A stretch of DNA of 13,621 bases from assembly GCA_045605745.1 (NCBI GenBank), contig JAZUQN010000196.1:1-13621 (forward strand). The letters run 5' to 3'. The translations under genes and the position numbers were made by a program. Shown piece after piece: positions 1-6,695 of the stretch. Under the pieces are notes generated by a model that did not search any database, was not told the DNA's origin, and saw nothing but the letters and a program-made list of their open reading frames with translations. How positions within the stretch are numbered: the stretch's first letter is position 1; the number at the start of each line of letters is the position of its first letter. Origin of the DNA: SIG710 sp045605745 (GTDB lineage: Bacteria; Bacillota; Clostridia; Oscillospirales; CAG-272).

Positions 1-408
1 GGCGGTAAGCTCGTCTGCGACGGCAGCACACTAAAGCTTTATAAGCTTGATGTGCTTGAACCCGAATTTTCAAAGACTAACGATGCGCCGTTTGGATCTC
101 CCAAGGTTGAGGAGATAGATGTTGAAACAGACGGAGAAAATCCCCAGCATGATGGTGTGCTGCGTGCATTTACAAACGCTATTCTTAATGGAACAGATCT
201 TATTGCTGATGGTAGAGAGGGTATTAACGGACTCACTCTCTCAAACGCAATGCATCTTTCATCTTGGCTCGGTAAGCCTATCGAGCTACCTATTGATGCC
301 GATCTTTACAAGGAAGAGCTTATGAAGAGAGTTGCAACCTCCAGACGCAAGACAAATGTTAAGGAAGTTGTTGCAGATACAGAAGGCTCATATAATTCCG
401 GAAAGTAA
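1..408 (+). CDS. Gfo/Idh/MocA-family oxidoreductase, C-terminal part (5' truncated by window)
   Basis: The reading frame is open from base 1 and ends at TAA 406-408, giving the last 135 residues. The tail GREGINGLTLSNAMHLSSW followed by LGKPIELPIDADLYKEELMK and a TSRRKTN end is the characteristic C-terminus of the Gfo/Idh/MocA group of NAD(P)-dependent sugar or inositol dehydrogenases. In that family this part belongs to the alpha/beta substrate domain. The N-terminal Rossmann fold and the catalytic lysine region lie outside the window, so substrate and cofactor cannot be judged. A terminator hairpin follows within 10 bases, so this is the last gene of its transcript. Family assignment is from recognised sequence style; the exact function is unknown. 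Confidence 0.8.
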   Translation, partial: GGKLVCDGSTLKLYKLDVLEPEFSKTNDAPFGSPKVEEIDVETDGENPQHDGVLRAFTNAILNGTDLIADGREGINGLTLSNAMHLSSWLGKPIELPIDADLYKEELMKRVATSRRKTNVKEVVADTEGSYNSGK

Positions 409-417
409 TATTTGAAA

Positions 418-446
418 AAGAGACCGAGCAACCTGCTCGGTCTCTT
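418..446 (+). terminator. Intrinsic terminator of the oxidoreductase gene
   Basis: A perfect 13-bp stem AAGAGACCGAGCA (418-430) / TGCTCGGTCTCTT (434-446) closes a 3-base loop, 9 bases after the stop codon. The downstream T tract is weak and interrupted, but the A-rich upstream side and the position support a terminator. Confidence 0.75.
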
Positions 447-464
447 ATGATTTGTAAATTTTGA

Positions 465-584
465 TTTATCGGGGAGACATATGAGAGCACACTGCTCTCG
501 TCTGAGATAACCGATTGCCTGACAGAAAAATCGCAGTGTGCTCTTGTTTGTCCCCCCCAACTTCCCGATAAACTCCTGTTTTTT
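465..584 (+). repeat. Large imperfect inverted repeat with competing local hairpin; possible structured RNA or second terminator
   Basis: Outer arms TTTATCGGG (465-473) and CCCGATAAA (564-572) enclose inner arms AGAGCACACTGC (484-495) and GCAGTGTGCTCT (533-544). The pairs are perfect and nested, giving a roughly 108-base hairpin. The inner left arm can instead fold locally as GAGAGCA (483-489) / TGCTCTC (493-499), extended by AGAC (475-478) / GTCT (500-503). The two folds are mutually exclusive. A T6 run follows at 579-584. No known RNA family was recognised. It may be a switch-like leader or small RNA, a second terminator or a dispersed palindromic element. Confidence 0.55.
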
Positions 585-838
585 ATTCTCGATCACTCGT
601 TTTGATCGTATAAAACACTATGTAGCAAGCAAATTGCTAAGCTGTTTGTTTGAGTGATTGTGCACAAAAAGCCATATTTTTTAGCAAAACAGACATTTGT
701 GTCGAATATAACCAAGCCGAATATCGTTTTTTGTCCAAAATCTCCAATTGTTTTGTTGAAATAAATAGTTTGAAAGTGGTTAAAAACACGATTTTTTTAT
801 ATTTTGGCAAATAATTTTGGAAAAATGCTAAAAAACCT
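585..838. other. AT-rich gene-free stretch upstream of the rsmE promoter
   Basis: I see no credible gene here. Two small hairpins are visible: CGATCA/TGATCG (590-595 with 603-608) and TAGCAA/TTGCTA (623-628 with 634-639). The remainder is A/T-rich, which could be UP-element-like sequence for the downstream promoter. An open frame on the minus strand crosses it but runs into rsmE and has no family character. Confidence 0.5.
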
Positions 839-867
839 TTGACAAATCGATAAATATGTAGTATAAT
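839..867 (+). promoter_or_regulatory. Consensus sigma-A promoter of rsmE
   Basis: A perfect -35 TTGACA (839-844) and a perfect -10 TATAAT (862-867) are separated by 17 bp, the ideal geometry. Predicted start of transcription is near 874, leaving a leader of about 70 bases before the rsmE ATG at 944. The leader contains a possible hairpin with TATGTG near 886 and CACATA near 916. The upstream DNA is strongly A/T-rich. Confidence 0.85.
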
Positions 868-943
868 ATACCATGCATGATTTATTATGTGGCTTTGTGC
901 GTTTTTTATGAATTGCACATAGTTTCTTTTATCGGAGATTTTT

Positions 944-1705
944 ATGCCAAGATTTTTTGTGAATGAAAACAGCATCGATCTTTCGGGCGGTGTTATCGTG
1001 ATTGAAGGCGAGGATGCTAAGCATATTTCCCGCTCCCTCAGAATGGCTGTGGGAGATACGGTTACGGTTTGCGACGGCAAATCTGCTGAATATAGCTGTG
1101 AGCTTGTTCGGTTTGAAACAGATAGGGTTTTTTGTTCAATTAAAAATGCTTGTGCGCTTGCAACTGAGCCGCCGTTCAGAGCAACGATATATCAAGCTTT
1201 GCCAAAGGGCGATAAGCTGGATACTATCATACAAAAATCTACCGAGTGCGGCGCTTCTGCTCTTGTGACATTTGAAAGTGAATTCTGTGTTGCGAGAGAA
1301 AAAGCGGAATCGGCGCAAAGAAAGCTTGAACGCAGGAGGCGCATCTCTCTTGAAGCTGCCAAACAGTGCGGAAGAGGTATAATTCCCGAAATTTTGCCAA
1401 CTGTTGATTTTCAGGATGCAATATTGAGGGCCTCAAAGGCAGATATTCCGATTTTTTGCTTTGAGGGAGAGGGGACAATGCCACTCGGCCGGTTGCTTTG
1501 CGAGCAAAGGTACAAGCTTATGCAGCAAAAAAACAATCTCGATATTTCTGTAGTTATCGGATCTGAAGGTGGTTTTTCCCCGGAGGAAGCGAAATTTGCA
1601 AAGGAAAACGGAATGCTTATGGCAGGACTTGGCAGTAGGATCTTACGATCCGAGACTGTGGCAGGCTTTGTGCTTGCTTGTCTTGTTTATGAGTTTGAAC
1701 TGTGA
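944..1705 (+). CDS. rsmE: 16S rRNA (uracil-1498-N3)-methyltransferase RsmE
   Basis: This 253-residue protein has the length and motif order of RsmE, a SPOUT-fold SAM-dependent enzyme that methylates N3 of U1498 in 16S rRNA. Visible are the N-terminal PUA-like part (1-70), the linker motif ALPKGDKLDTIIQKSTECGA (85-104), KQCGR (140-144), and the C-terminal knot with IGSEGGFSPEE (205-215) and LGSRILRSETVA (229-240). Two prolines usual in the family (IGPEGG, LGPRILR) are serines here. The start is ATG 944 with GGAG at 934-937. A consensus promoter lies 77 bases upstream and the membrane-protein gene follows after 17 bases, so both are probably cotranscribed. Identification is firm. Confidence 0.93.
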   Translation: MPRFFVNENSIDLSGGVIVIEGEDAKHISRSLRMAVGDTVTVCDGKSAEYSCELVRFETDRVFCSIKNACALATEPPFRATIYQALPKGDKLDTIIQKSTECGASALVTFESEFCVAREKAESAQRKLERRRRISLEAAKQCGRGIIPEILPTVDFQDAILRASKADIPIFCFEGEGTMPLGRLLCEQRYKLMQQKNNLDISVVIGSEGGFSPEEAKFAKENGMLMAGLGSRILRSETVAGFVLACLVYEFEL

Positions 1706-1722
1706 ATTAATGGAGTATGGTT

Positions 1723-2472
1723 ATGGCGAAAAAAGCAAATGACATTAAAATTAAAAGGACAGAAGTTTTGTATTATCGAATGCTCATTGTTCTTGTGGCA
1801 CTTATAACGGTGGTTTTCAGCGTTACATATTTAACATCAGATGTCGATGGTGCCAACAAATTTAAGCTTGAAACAGCGCCTCTCGTGGCCACTGTGCTTG
1901 CGGTGCTATGCGTTCCTGCAGTGGTTTACTATGTTGTAAGTCGCATTAAGTGCAGAGATGAAAGATGCTCTGTGTTATCAAGCGGTTATATTTTGACATT
2001 GGTGCTTTGGCTTACCTCTGTTTTTGCTCTTTACGGAAAGCTTACAGATGAAAAGCGTATAGCATATGTAATTGTAACAGCGGCACTCTATTTTGTTTAT
2101 TACCTGTTTAACCGAGAATTTTTTATTTTCTCTCTGTATTCGGCAATAGGTGCGGCACTTCTTGTTTTTCTTAATTCTTCAACTCGCATAATGCACTTTG
2201 TTTATTCTGCACTTCTTGTTTTGCTTTGTGCACTTGTGGTAACTCTGGTTCTTGCAGACAGAAAGAAGCCGGTTTCTCTAAAAATCGGAAAATCTAAGCT
2301 GAAGATCACTGATGGAAAATTTAAGGCTTATCCTTTCTGCATTGCTGCTGGAATTATGCTTGCGGGAATGATACTAAGCTTCTTCTCCACAACTGCTGCT
2401 TTCTATTCTATCGTTGCCTTGTTTGCGTGTTATTTGGTATTTACGGTTGTAAATACAGTTAGAATGATGTAA
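1723..2472 (+). CDS. Unrecognised membrane protein with about eight transmembrane helices
   Basis: Function not recognised. I place the start at ATG 1723, not the in-frame ATG at 1717, because GGAG at 1712-1715 gives 7-base spacing to 1723 but only 1 base to 1717. The product is 249 residues with a basic N-terminus (MAKKANDIKIKRTE) and hydrophobic segments near 19-37, 52-72, 87-104, 112-129, 133-150, 156-177, 203-221 and 226-246. A lysine-rich loop at about 179-202 (DRKKPVSLKIGKSKLK) is probably cytoplasmic. No catalytic motif or transporter signature is evident. It lies 17 bases after rsmE and likely shares its transcript. No strong terminator follows. Confidence 0.75.
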   Translation: MAKKANDIKIKRTEVLYYRMLIVLVALITVVFSVTYLTSDVDGANKFKLETAPLVATVLAVLCVPAVVYYVVSRIKCRDERCSVLSSGYILTLVLWLTSVFALYGKLTDEKRIAYVIVTAALYFVYYLFNREFFIFSLYSAIGAALLVFLNSSTRIMHFVYSALLVLLCALVVTLVLADRKKPVSLKIGKSKLKITDGKFKAYPFCIAAGIMLAGMILSFFSTTAAFYSIVALFACYLVFTVVNTVRMM

Positions 2473-2560
2473 AAACTTTTATAATTGTGGTTTTTTGACG
2501 AAAAAATAATGTGGATAATTCTACTAAATAAATCGAGCTAAAAGAATTGGGAGAAAAATT
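2473..2560. other. Intergenic region upstream of the CdaR/PucR-type regulator
   Basis: This is 88 bases of A/T-rich DNA. TTGACG (2495-2500) resembles a -35 box, but the nearest good -10, GATAAT (2514-2519), is only 13 bp away, so I do not call a promoter. GGGAG at 2549-2553 is the ribosome binding site of the next gene. Confidence 0.4.
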
Positions 2561-3646
2561 ATGTCTAACAGATTGTTTCAAAGCGTGATCCATCAAATGA
2601 AGGATGCTATAGACCGTGTGATAGGTGTAGTTGACGAAAACAATGTTATAATTGCGTGCTCTGAGCTGGTAAAGATAGGCGAGGTTATGCAGGGAGTTCG
2701 TGAGGAAATGATCTATTCTGCAGATGCCATAGCGGTTGGTGGATATACATATCGTCCTATAACAACCGGAACAAAGGCAGAATATGTTGTTTTTGTTGAG
2801 GGTGAGGATAAGATGGCCGATAAGATATCAAGGCTTCTTTCCATTTCTCTTGCCAATATAAAGAATCTTTATGATGAAAAGTACGATAAGGGCTCATTTA
2901 TCAAGAACATAATTCTTGACAACATTCTCCCAAGCGATATTTATATAAAGAGCAAGGAGCTGCATTTCAACACGGATGAAAGCAGACTTGTTTTCCTTAT
3001 CAAATTTGACGGCAAAACGGATATTATGCCTTTTGAGATGCTTCAAAATATGTTCCCGGATAAGACAAAGGACTATGTTATAAGCGTCGGCGAGCATGAT
3101 ATCGTTCTGGTTAAGGATATGAAGCCGGGTGCGGATATTAAGGAGATCGAGAAGATCGCAACTAATATTGCAGATACCCTTTCAACAGAGTTTTATACAA
3201 AGGTGTCTATCGGTATTTCAACAATGGTAGACAGCATTAAGGATCTTGCAAAGGCTTATAAGGAAGCACAGGTTGCAATTGAAGTTGGCAAGGTTTTTGA
3301 AACAGAAAAAAATATCGTCAGCTATGAAAATCTCGGTATAGGACGCCTTATTTATCAGCTTCCCACAACACTTTGTGAGATGTTCCTGCAAGAGGTTTTC
3401 AAGAAGGGTGGATTTGAATCTCTTGATAGAGATACTCTTATGACAATTCAAGCGTTTTTCGAGAACAATCTCAATGTTTCCGAGACATCAAGGAAGCTTT
3501 TTGTTCACAGAAATACTCTTGTTTATCGTCTTGAAAAGATACGCAAGCTTACAGGTCTTGATTTGCGTGAATTTGAGCACGCCATCACTTTTAAGGTTGC
3601 ACTTATGGTTAAGAAGTATCTCAGCTCTAAGCCCGCTAAGCTTTGA
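2561..3646 (+). CDS. CdaR/PucR-type transcriptional regulator
   Basis: This 361-residue protein has three recognisable parts. The N-terminus (about 1-100), with VIGVVDENNVIIACSE and LVKIGE, resembles a sugar-diacid-recognition sensor domain. The middle (about 138-255), with YTKVSIGISTMVDSIKDLAK, is like the GGDEF-related CdaR domain. The C-terminus (about 300-350), with NNLNVSETSRKLFVHRNTLV and YRLEKIRKLTGLDLREFEH, is the PucR-type helix-turn-helix. Such proteins are ligand-responsive DNA-binding regulators; the effector here is unknown and no transport or catabolic operon is adjacent. Start ATG 2561 follows GGGAG with 7-base spacing. An inverted repeat (3687-3752) follows. The family call is firm, the ligand is not. 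Confidence 0.85.
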   Translation: MSNRLFQSVIHQMKDAIDRVIGVVDENNVIIACSELVKIGEVMQGVREEMIYSADAIAVGGYTYRPITTGTKAEYVVFVEGEDKMADKISRLLSISLANIKNLYDEKYDKGSFIKNIILDNILPSDIYIKSKELHFNTDESRLVFLIKFDGKTDIMPFEMLQNMFPDKTKDYVISVGEHDIVLVKDMKPGADIKEIEKIATNIADTLSTEFYTKVSIGISTMVDSIKDLAKAYKEAQVAIEVGKVFETEKNIVSYENLGIGRLIYQLPTTLCEMFLQEVFKKGGFESLDRDTLMTIQAFFENNLNVSETSRKLFVHRNTLVYRLEKIRKLTGLDLREFEHAITFKVALMVKKYLSSKPAKL

Positions 3647-3686
3647 CAATACTTTCATAGTGGCAGTAACAATGTGAAACATCATT

Positions 3687-3768
3687 ATGAGGAACGCATT
3701 GTATGCGTTCGCTTGGGCGGCTGACGCTCATAGACGCATATGCGTTCCTCATTTTGTGTTTGCTTTTT
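3687..3768 (+). terminator. Inverted repeat with four ACGCAT/ATGCGT cores, probable terminator
   Basis: Outer arms ATGAGGAACGCAT (3687-3699) and ATGCGTTCCTCAT (3740-3752) are perfect 13-bp complements, followed by TTTT (3752-3755) and T-rich DNA. The left arm can also fold locally, GAACGCAT (3692-3699) with ATGCGTTC (3703-3710), around a 3-base loop. The right arm contains the self-complementary ACGCATATGCGT (3734-3745). It sits between the regulator and ftsE, so it may terminate the former. The alternative folds allow a regulatory role in front of ftsE. Confidence 0.6.
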
Positions 3769-3837
3769 CATAATTTTGTTTCGGATTTTTTGTTTTTGCC
3801 TACTTTTCGGAACAAAGGAAAGGATTTTTGCGTTATA

Positions 3838-4533
3838 ATGATTGAATTTAAAAATGTCAGAAGTATATACAAGAGAAACAATCATGTCGCTCTTGACGAT
3901 GTGAGCTTTAAAATTGAAGATGGCGAGTTTGTTTTTATAGTTGGTCATTCAGGCGCCGGTAAAACTACTATGACAAAGCTCCTTCTTCGTGAAATGGTGC
4001 CCACATCGGGATCTATTATTGTGAATAATTATAACTTAAAAAAGCTTCCGGCTTATAAGGTATCAAAATATCGCCGTAAGCTTGGCGTTGTTTTTCAGGA
4101 TTTTAAGCTCTTTCCGAAAAAAACGGTTTATGAGAATGTTGCCTTTGCAATGCAGGTTGTTGGAACTCCCGGTCCTGTTATAGGAAGGCGTGTTCCTGCA
4201 ATTTTAAAATCAATGGGGCTTACCGACAAGGCAAAGAGTATTCCCGAGGAGCTTTCCGGCGGTGAGCAGCAGAGAGTTGCAATTGCAAGAGCCATTGCAA
4301 ACAGTCCGGAGATAATAATTGCCGACGAGCCCACAGGCAATATTGACCCCCAGATGGCAGCCGAGATAATGGATCTGCTTCTTTGGATAAACCAGAAGCT
4401 TGGAAAGACCGTTGTGGTTGTTACCCATGCTGAAAATCTTGTTGACGCATATCAGCAACGAGTTATCAGACTTGATCACGGTAAGCTGACAAGTGACAGA
4501 ATAGGAGGTATGTTTGATGAATCAGAAGCCTAA
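3838..4533 (+). CDS. ftsE: Cell-division ATP-binding protein FtsE
   Basis: FtsE is the ATPase of the FtsEX complex, which gates cell-wall hydrolases at the envelope instead of transporting a solute. The 231-residue product shows Walker A GHSGAGKTT (36-44), Q-loop VVFQDFKLF (84-92), signature LSGGEQQR (139-146), Walker B IIIADEPTG (159-167) and H-loop TH (196-197). The MIEFKNV opening is standard for the family, so I start at ATG 3838 although the frame is open back to 3703. The AGGAAAGG at 3816-3823 is 14 bases away, a longer spacing than usual. It overlaps ftsX and heads a six-gene cluster. I could not find a convincing promoter in the A/T-rich 80 bases upstream. Confidence 0.95.
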   Translation: MIEFKNVRSIYKRNNHVALDDVSFKIEDGEFVFIVGHSGAGKTTMTKLLLREMVPTSGSIIVNNYNLKKLPAYKVSKYRRKLGVVFQDFKLFPKKTVYENVAFAMQVVGTPGPVIGRRVPAILKSMGLTDKAKSIPEELSGGEQQRVAIARAIANSPEIIIADEPTGNIDPQMAAEIMDLLLWINQKLGKTVVVVTHAENLVDAYQQRVIRLDHGKLTSDRIGGMFDESEA

Positions 4534-5443
4534 ACATCCCCCGAAGATGAAAAAAAGCTATAATCCCTTTATGTTTATTGCAGAGGCATTTAAAAACCTT
4601 TGGCGTGACAGAGTTATGTCTCTTGCATCAATATTGGTGCTTGCAAGCTGCCTTGTTCTTCTCGGCTGTTTTTCTCTTATTGTTCTTAACATCAATACAA
4701 ATCTTGACAAGCTGGTATCTCTTAATGAGATCGTTGTTTTTGTCGACTATGACCTTACCTCTGACAAGGTTTCGGAGATCGGGGAGCAAATTAAGCTTCT
4801 TGACAATGTGGAGACGGTTGAGTTTATCTCAAAGGATGCAGGACTTGATTCCATGAAGGAGGATTATGCTGATTTTGCCGATGTTTTTGATGAAATGAAG
4901 GAAAACGGCGACAATCCTCTTGCAGACAGCTTCAGGGTCAAATATAAGGACAACTCAAAGGTGACGACTCTGGATTATAACCTTCGTCAGATTGATGGAA
5001 TAATGAAGGTTAAGAATCGACTTGACCTTGCAACCTCCCTTGAAAATTTCAGACAGGGAATATCTGTTGTATTTATAGGTTTCCTTGTTGTTCTATTCAT
5101 AGTTAGTATATTTATTATCATTAACACCATAAAGCTTGCGGTCAACTCTCATATGGAGGAGATCCGCGTTATGAAATACATAGGAGCTTCCGATTGGTTC
5201 ATAGTTGTGCCTTATATCATAGAGGGTACTATAATCGGTATTTTTTCTGGCGTGATCGCTTATGTATGTCAGTGGTATATTTATTTCAGCCTTGAAAAGA
5301 TGGTTGCAAGCGATATACAGATGATTGAGCTGATTACATTTGATAGCATTGGAGGAATTGTGGCAATCGCATTCCTTGTGGTTGGCGTTCTAACCGGTGT
5401 TATCGGAAGCTGCATTTCACTCCGCAAAAATCTTCAAGCCTAA
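4517..5443 (+). CDS. ftsX: Cell-division membrane protein FtsX
   Basis: FtsX is the membrane partner of FtsE and couples ATP turnover to an extracellular peptidoglycan hydrolase. The 308-residue protein has the expected topology: cytoplasmic N-terminus, TM1 about 35-58, an extracellular domain about 60-180, then TM2 about 181-207, TM3 about 228-252 and TM4 about 277-300. The family motif SHMEEIRVMKYIGASDWFI lies at 211-229, between TM2 and TM3. The start is ATG 4517, 8 bases after GGAGG (4504-4508), and overlaps the end of ftsE by 17 bases, so translation is probably coupled. The in-frame TTG at 4514 is too close to the binding site to be preferred. The next gene is the likely hydrolase client. 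Confidence 0.94.
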   Translation: MNQKPKHPPKMKKSYNPFMFIAEAFKNLWRDRVMSLASILVLASCLVLLGCFSLIVLNINTNLDKLVSLNEIVVFVDYDLTSDKVSEIGEQIKLLDNVETVEFISKDAGLDSMKEDYADFADVFDEMKENGDNPLADSFRVKYKDNSKVTTLDYNLRQIDGIMKVKNRLDLATSLENFRQGISVVFIGFLVVLFIVSIFIIINTIKLAVNSHMEEIRVMKYIGASDWFIVVPYIIEGTIIGIFSGVIAYVCQWYIYFSLEKMVASDIQMIELITFDSIGGIVAIAFLVVGVLTGVIGSCISLRKNLQA

Positions 5444-5465
5444 AATATATTCGGAAGGAGCTTAA

Positions 5466-6665
5466 ATGCATATGAAAATGGCAAAGAATATTAAAAGTAA
5501 ATTTATATCGCTTGCTATGGCAGCTCTGCTTTGCTTCTTTGGCGCAGGCAAATTCCTTCTTATAACAAATGAGGTTCATGCAGCAACAGATGCAACTGTC
5601 ACAGCTCTTGAACAAAAGATAAAGGATATAAAAAATCGCCAAAAAGAGGTTCTTGGCAAGCTGACAGCCAGCAAGAATGATTATAGCAAGGCGGCTGAAT
5701 ATAAATCCTATCTTGACCAGCAGATAAACCTTACCCAGGAAGAAATAGATACTATAACCGCCCTTATCGGTGAGCTTGACACAAAGATAACCGAAAAAGA
5801 GGGCGAGATAAAAACTGCTTCGGGAAATATTGACAATCAGTATGAAAATTTCAAGCAGATAATGCGTCTCACTTATGAAGAGGGGGATGCAAGCTATGTT
5901 GAAATGGTGCTTGGCGCAGAGGATTTTTATGATTTCCTTGTTAGAATTGAGCAGGTTTCATCCCTTATGGACTATTCCTCAAATCTTATTGAAAGCTATA
6001 GAAAGAATAAGATGGAGCTTGAAAATGCCAAGGCTGCACTTGAAGGCTCAATGGAGGCTCAAGTTGCTTATAAGAGCGAGCTTGATGCCCGTCAAACAGA
6101 GCTTGAAGTCTTGCACGAGGAAAATGAAAGGGTGCTGACAACTCTAAAAAGTAATATTGGACAGTATACTTCTACATACAATAGCTACCTTAAAGCAGAG
6201 GATGAGCTGGATAAGGAGCTTGAAAGATATCTTCGCGAGCTTCAGGCAAGAGAAAATGCCGCATATGTTGGTGGTGAATTCAATTGGCCCGTGCCGGTGC
6301 AATGGAAGAACATCAGCTCTCCATATGGCTATAGAACCCTTAACGGTGTTAGGGAGTTCCATCGAGGAATAGATATTCCTGCATATAAAAACACAAATAT
6401 CTATGCTTCAAACGGAGGAAAGGTGGTCACAGCAACCTTCCATTACAGCTATGGCAATTATGTCGTTATCGACCATGGAGGTGGAAAATCAACTCTTTAT
6501 GCCCATGCAAATAAGCTGAACTGTAAGGTTGGAGATGTGGTTAAAAAGGGCGATGTTATTGCATTTGTGGGCACAACAGGCCATTCTTACGGCAATCACC
6601 TGCATTTTGAGGTTCGCATAAACGGAAGTGCAAAGAATCCTCTTGACTATGTTGTGAAGCCCTAA
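5466..6665 (+). CDS. Secreted coiled-coil LytM/M23 peptidoglycan endopeptidase, probable FtsEX client
   Basis: The 399-residue protein has a signal peptide (basic MKMAKNIKSK, hydrophobic 13-35, probable cleavage near VHA-A at 37-40), long heptad-rich coiled-coil segments (about 44-130 and 170-265) and a C-terminal M23/LytM domain (about 272-395). The zinc and catalytic residues are all present: H299 and D303 in FHRGIDI, H347 in LYAH, and H378/H380 in HLHF. It therefore looks like an active zinc endopeptidase of peptidoglycan cross-bridges, unlike EnvC, whose LytM domain is degenerate. It begins 22 bases after ftsX with GGAAGGAG at 5453-5460. ATG 5472 is an alternative start. The coiled coil plus context suggest FtsX docking (inference). 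Confidence 0.9.
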   Translation: MHMKMAKNIKSKFISLAMAALLCFFGAGKFLLITNEVHAATDATVTALEQKIKDIKNRQKEVLGKLTASKNDYSKAAEYKSYLDQQINLTQEEIDTITALIGELDTKITEKEGEIKTASGNIDNQYENFKQIMRLTYEEGDASYVEMVLGAEDFYDFLVRIEQVSSLMDYSSNLIESYRKNKMELENAKAALEGSMEAQVAYKSELDARQTELEVLHEENERVLTTLKSNIGQYTSTYNSYLKAEDELDKELERYLRELQARENAAYVGGEFNWPVPVQWKNISSPYGYRTLNGVREFHRGIDIPAYKNTNIYASNGGKVVTATFHYSYGNYVVIDHGGGKSTLYAHANKLNCKVGDVVKKGDVIAFVGTTGHSYGNHLHFEVRINGSAKNPLDYVVKP

Positions 6666-6695
6666 AATTTTCTCTGTTTTTTTGTGGAGGTCGTT

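Noticed and set aside
637..1080. A 147-codon open frame on the minus strand across the rsmE promoter
   Set aside because: It overlaps the start of rsmE and its perfect promoter, and the translated sequence shows no domain character.
3703..3837. Longer FtsE with a 45-residue N-terminal extension
   Set aside because: The extension would be encoded by the inverted repeat and A/T-rich leader, has no ribosome binding site, and the family starts at MIEFKNV.
3834..3839. Perfect TATAAT as a promoter -10 at the ftsE start
   Set aside because: It overlaps the ftsE ATG and has no -35 box at suitable spacing; a leaderless start there is unlikely with the GG-rich site upstream.
6684..6695. GTG 6684 as start of the S41 protease
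   Set aside because: The codon overlaps the GGAGG ribosome binding site; TTG 6696 has correct spacing and begins a clean signal-anchor.
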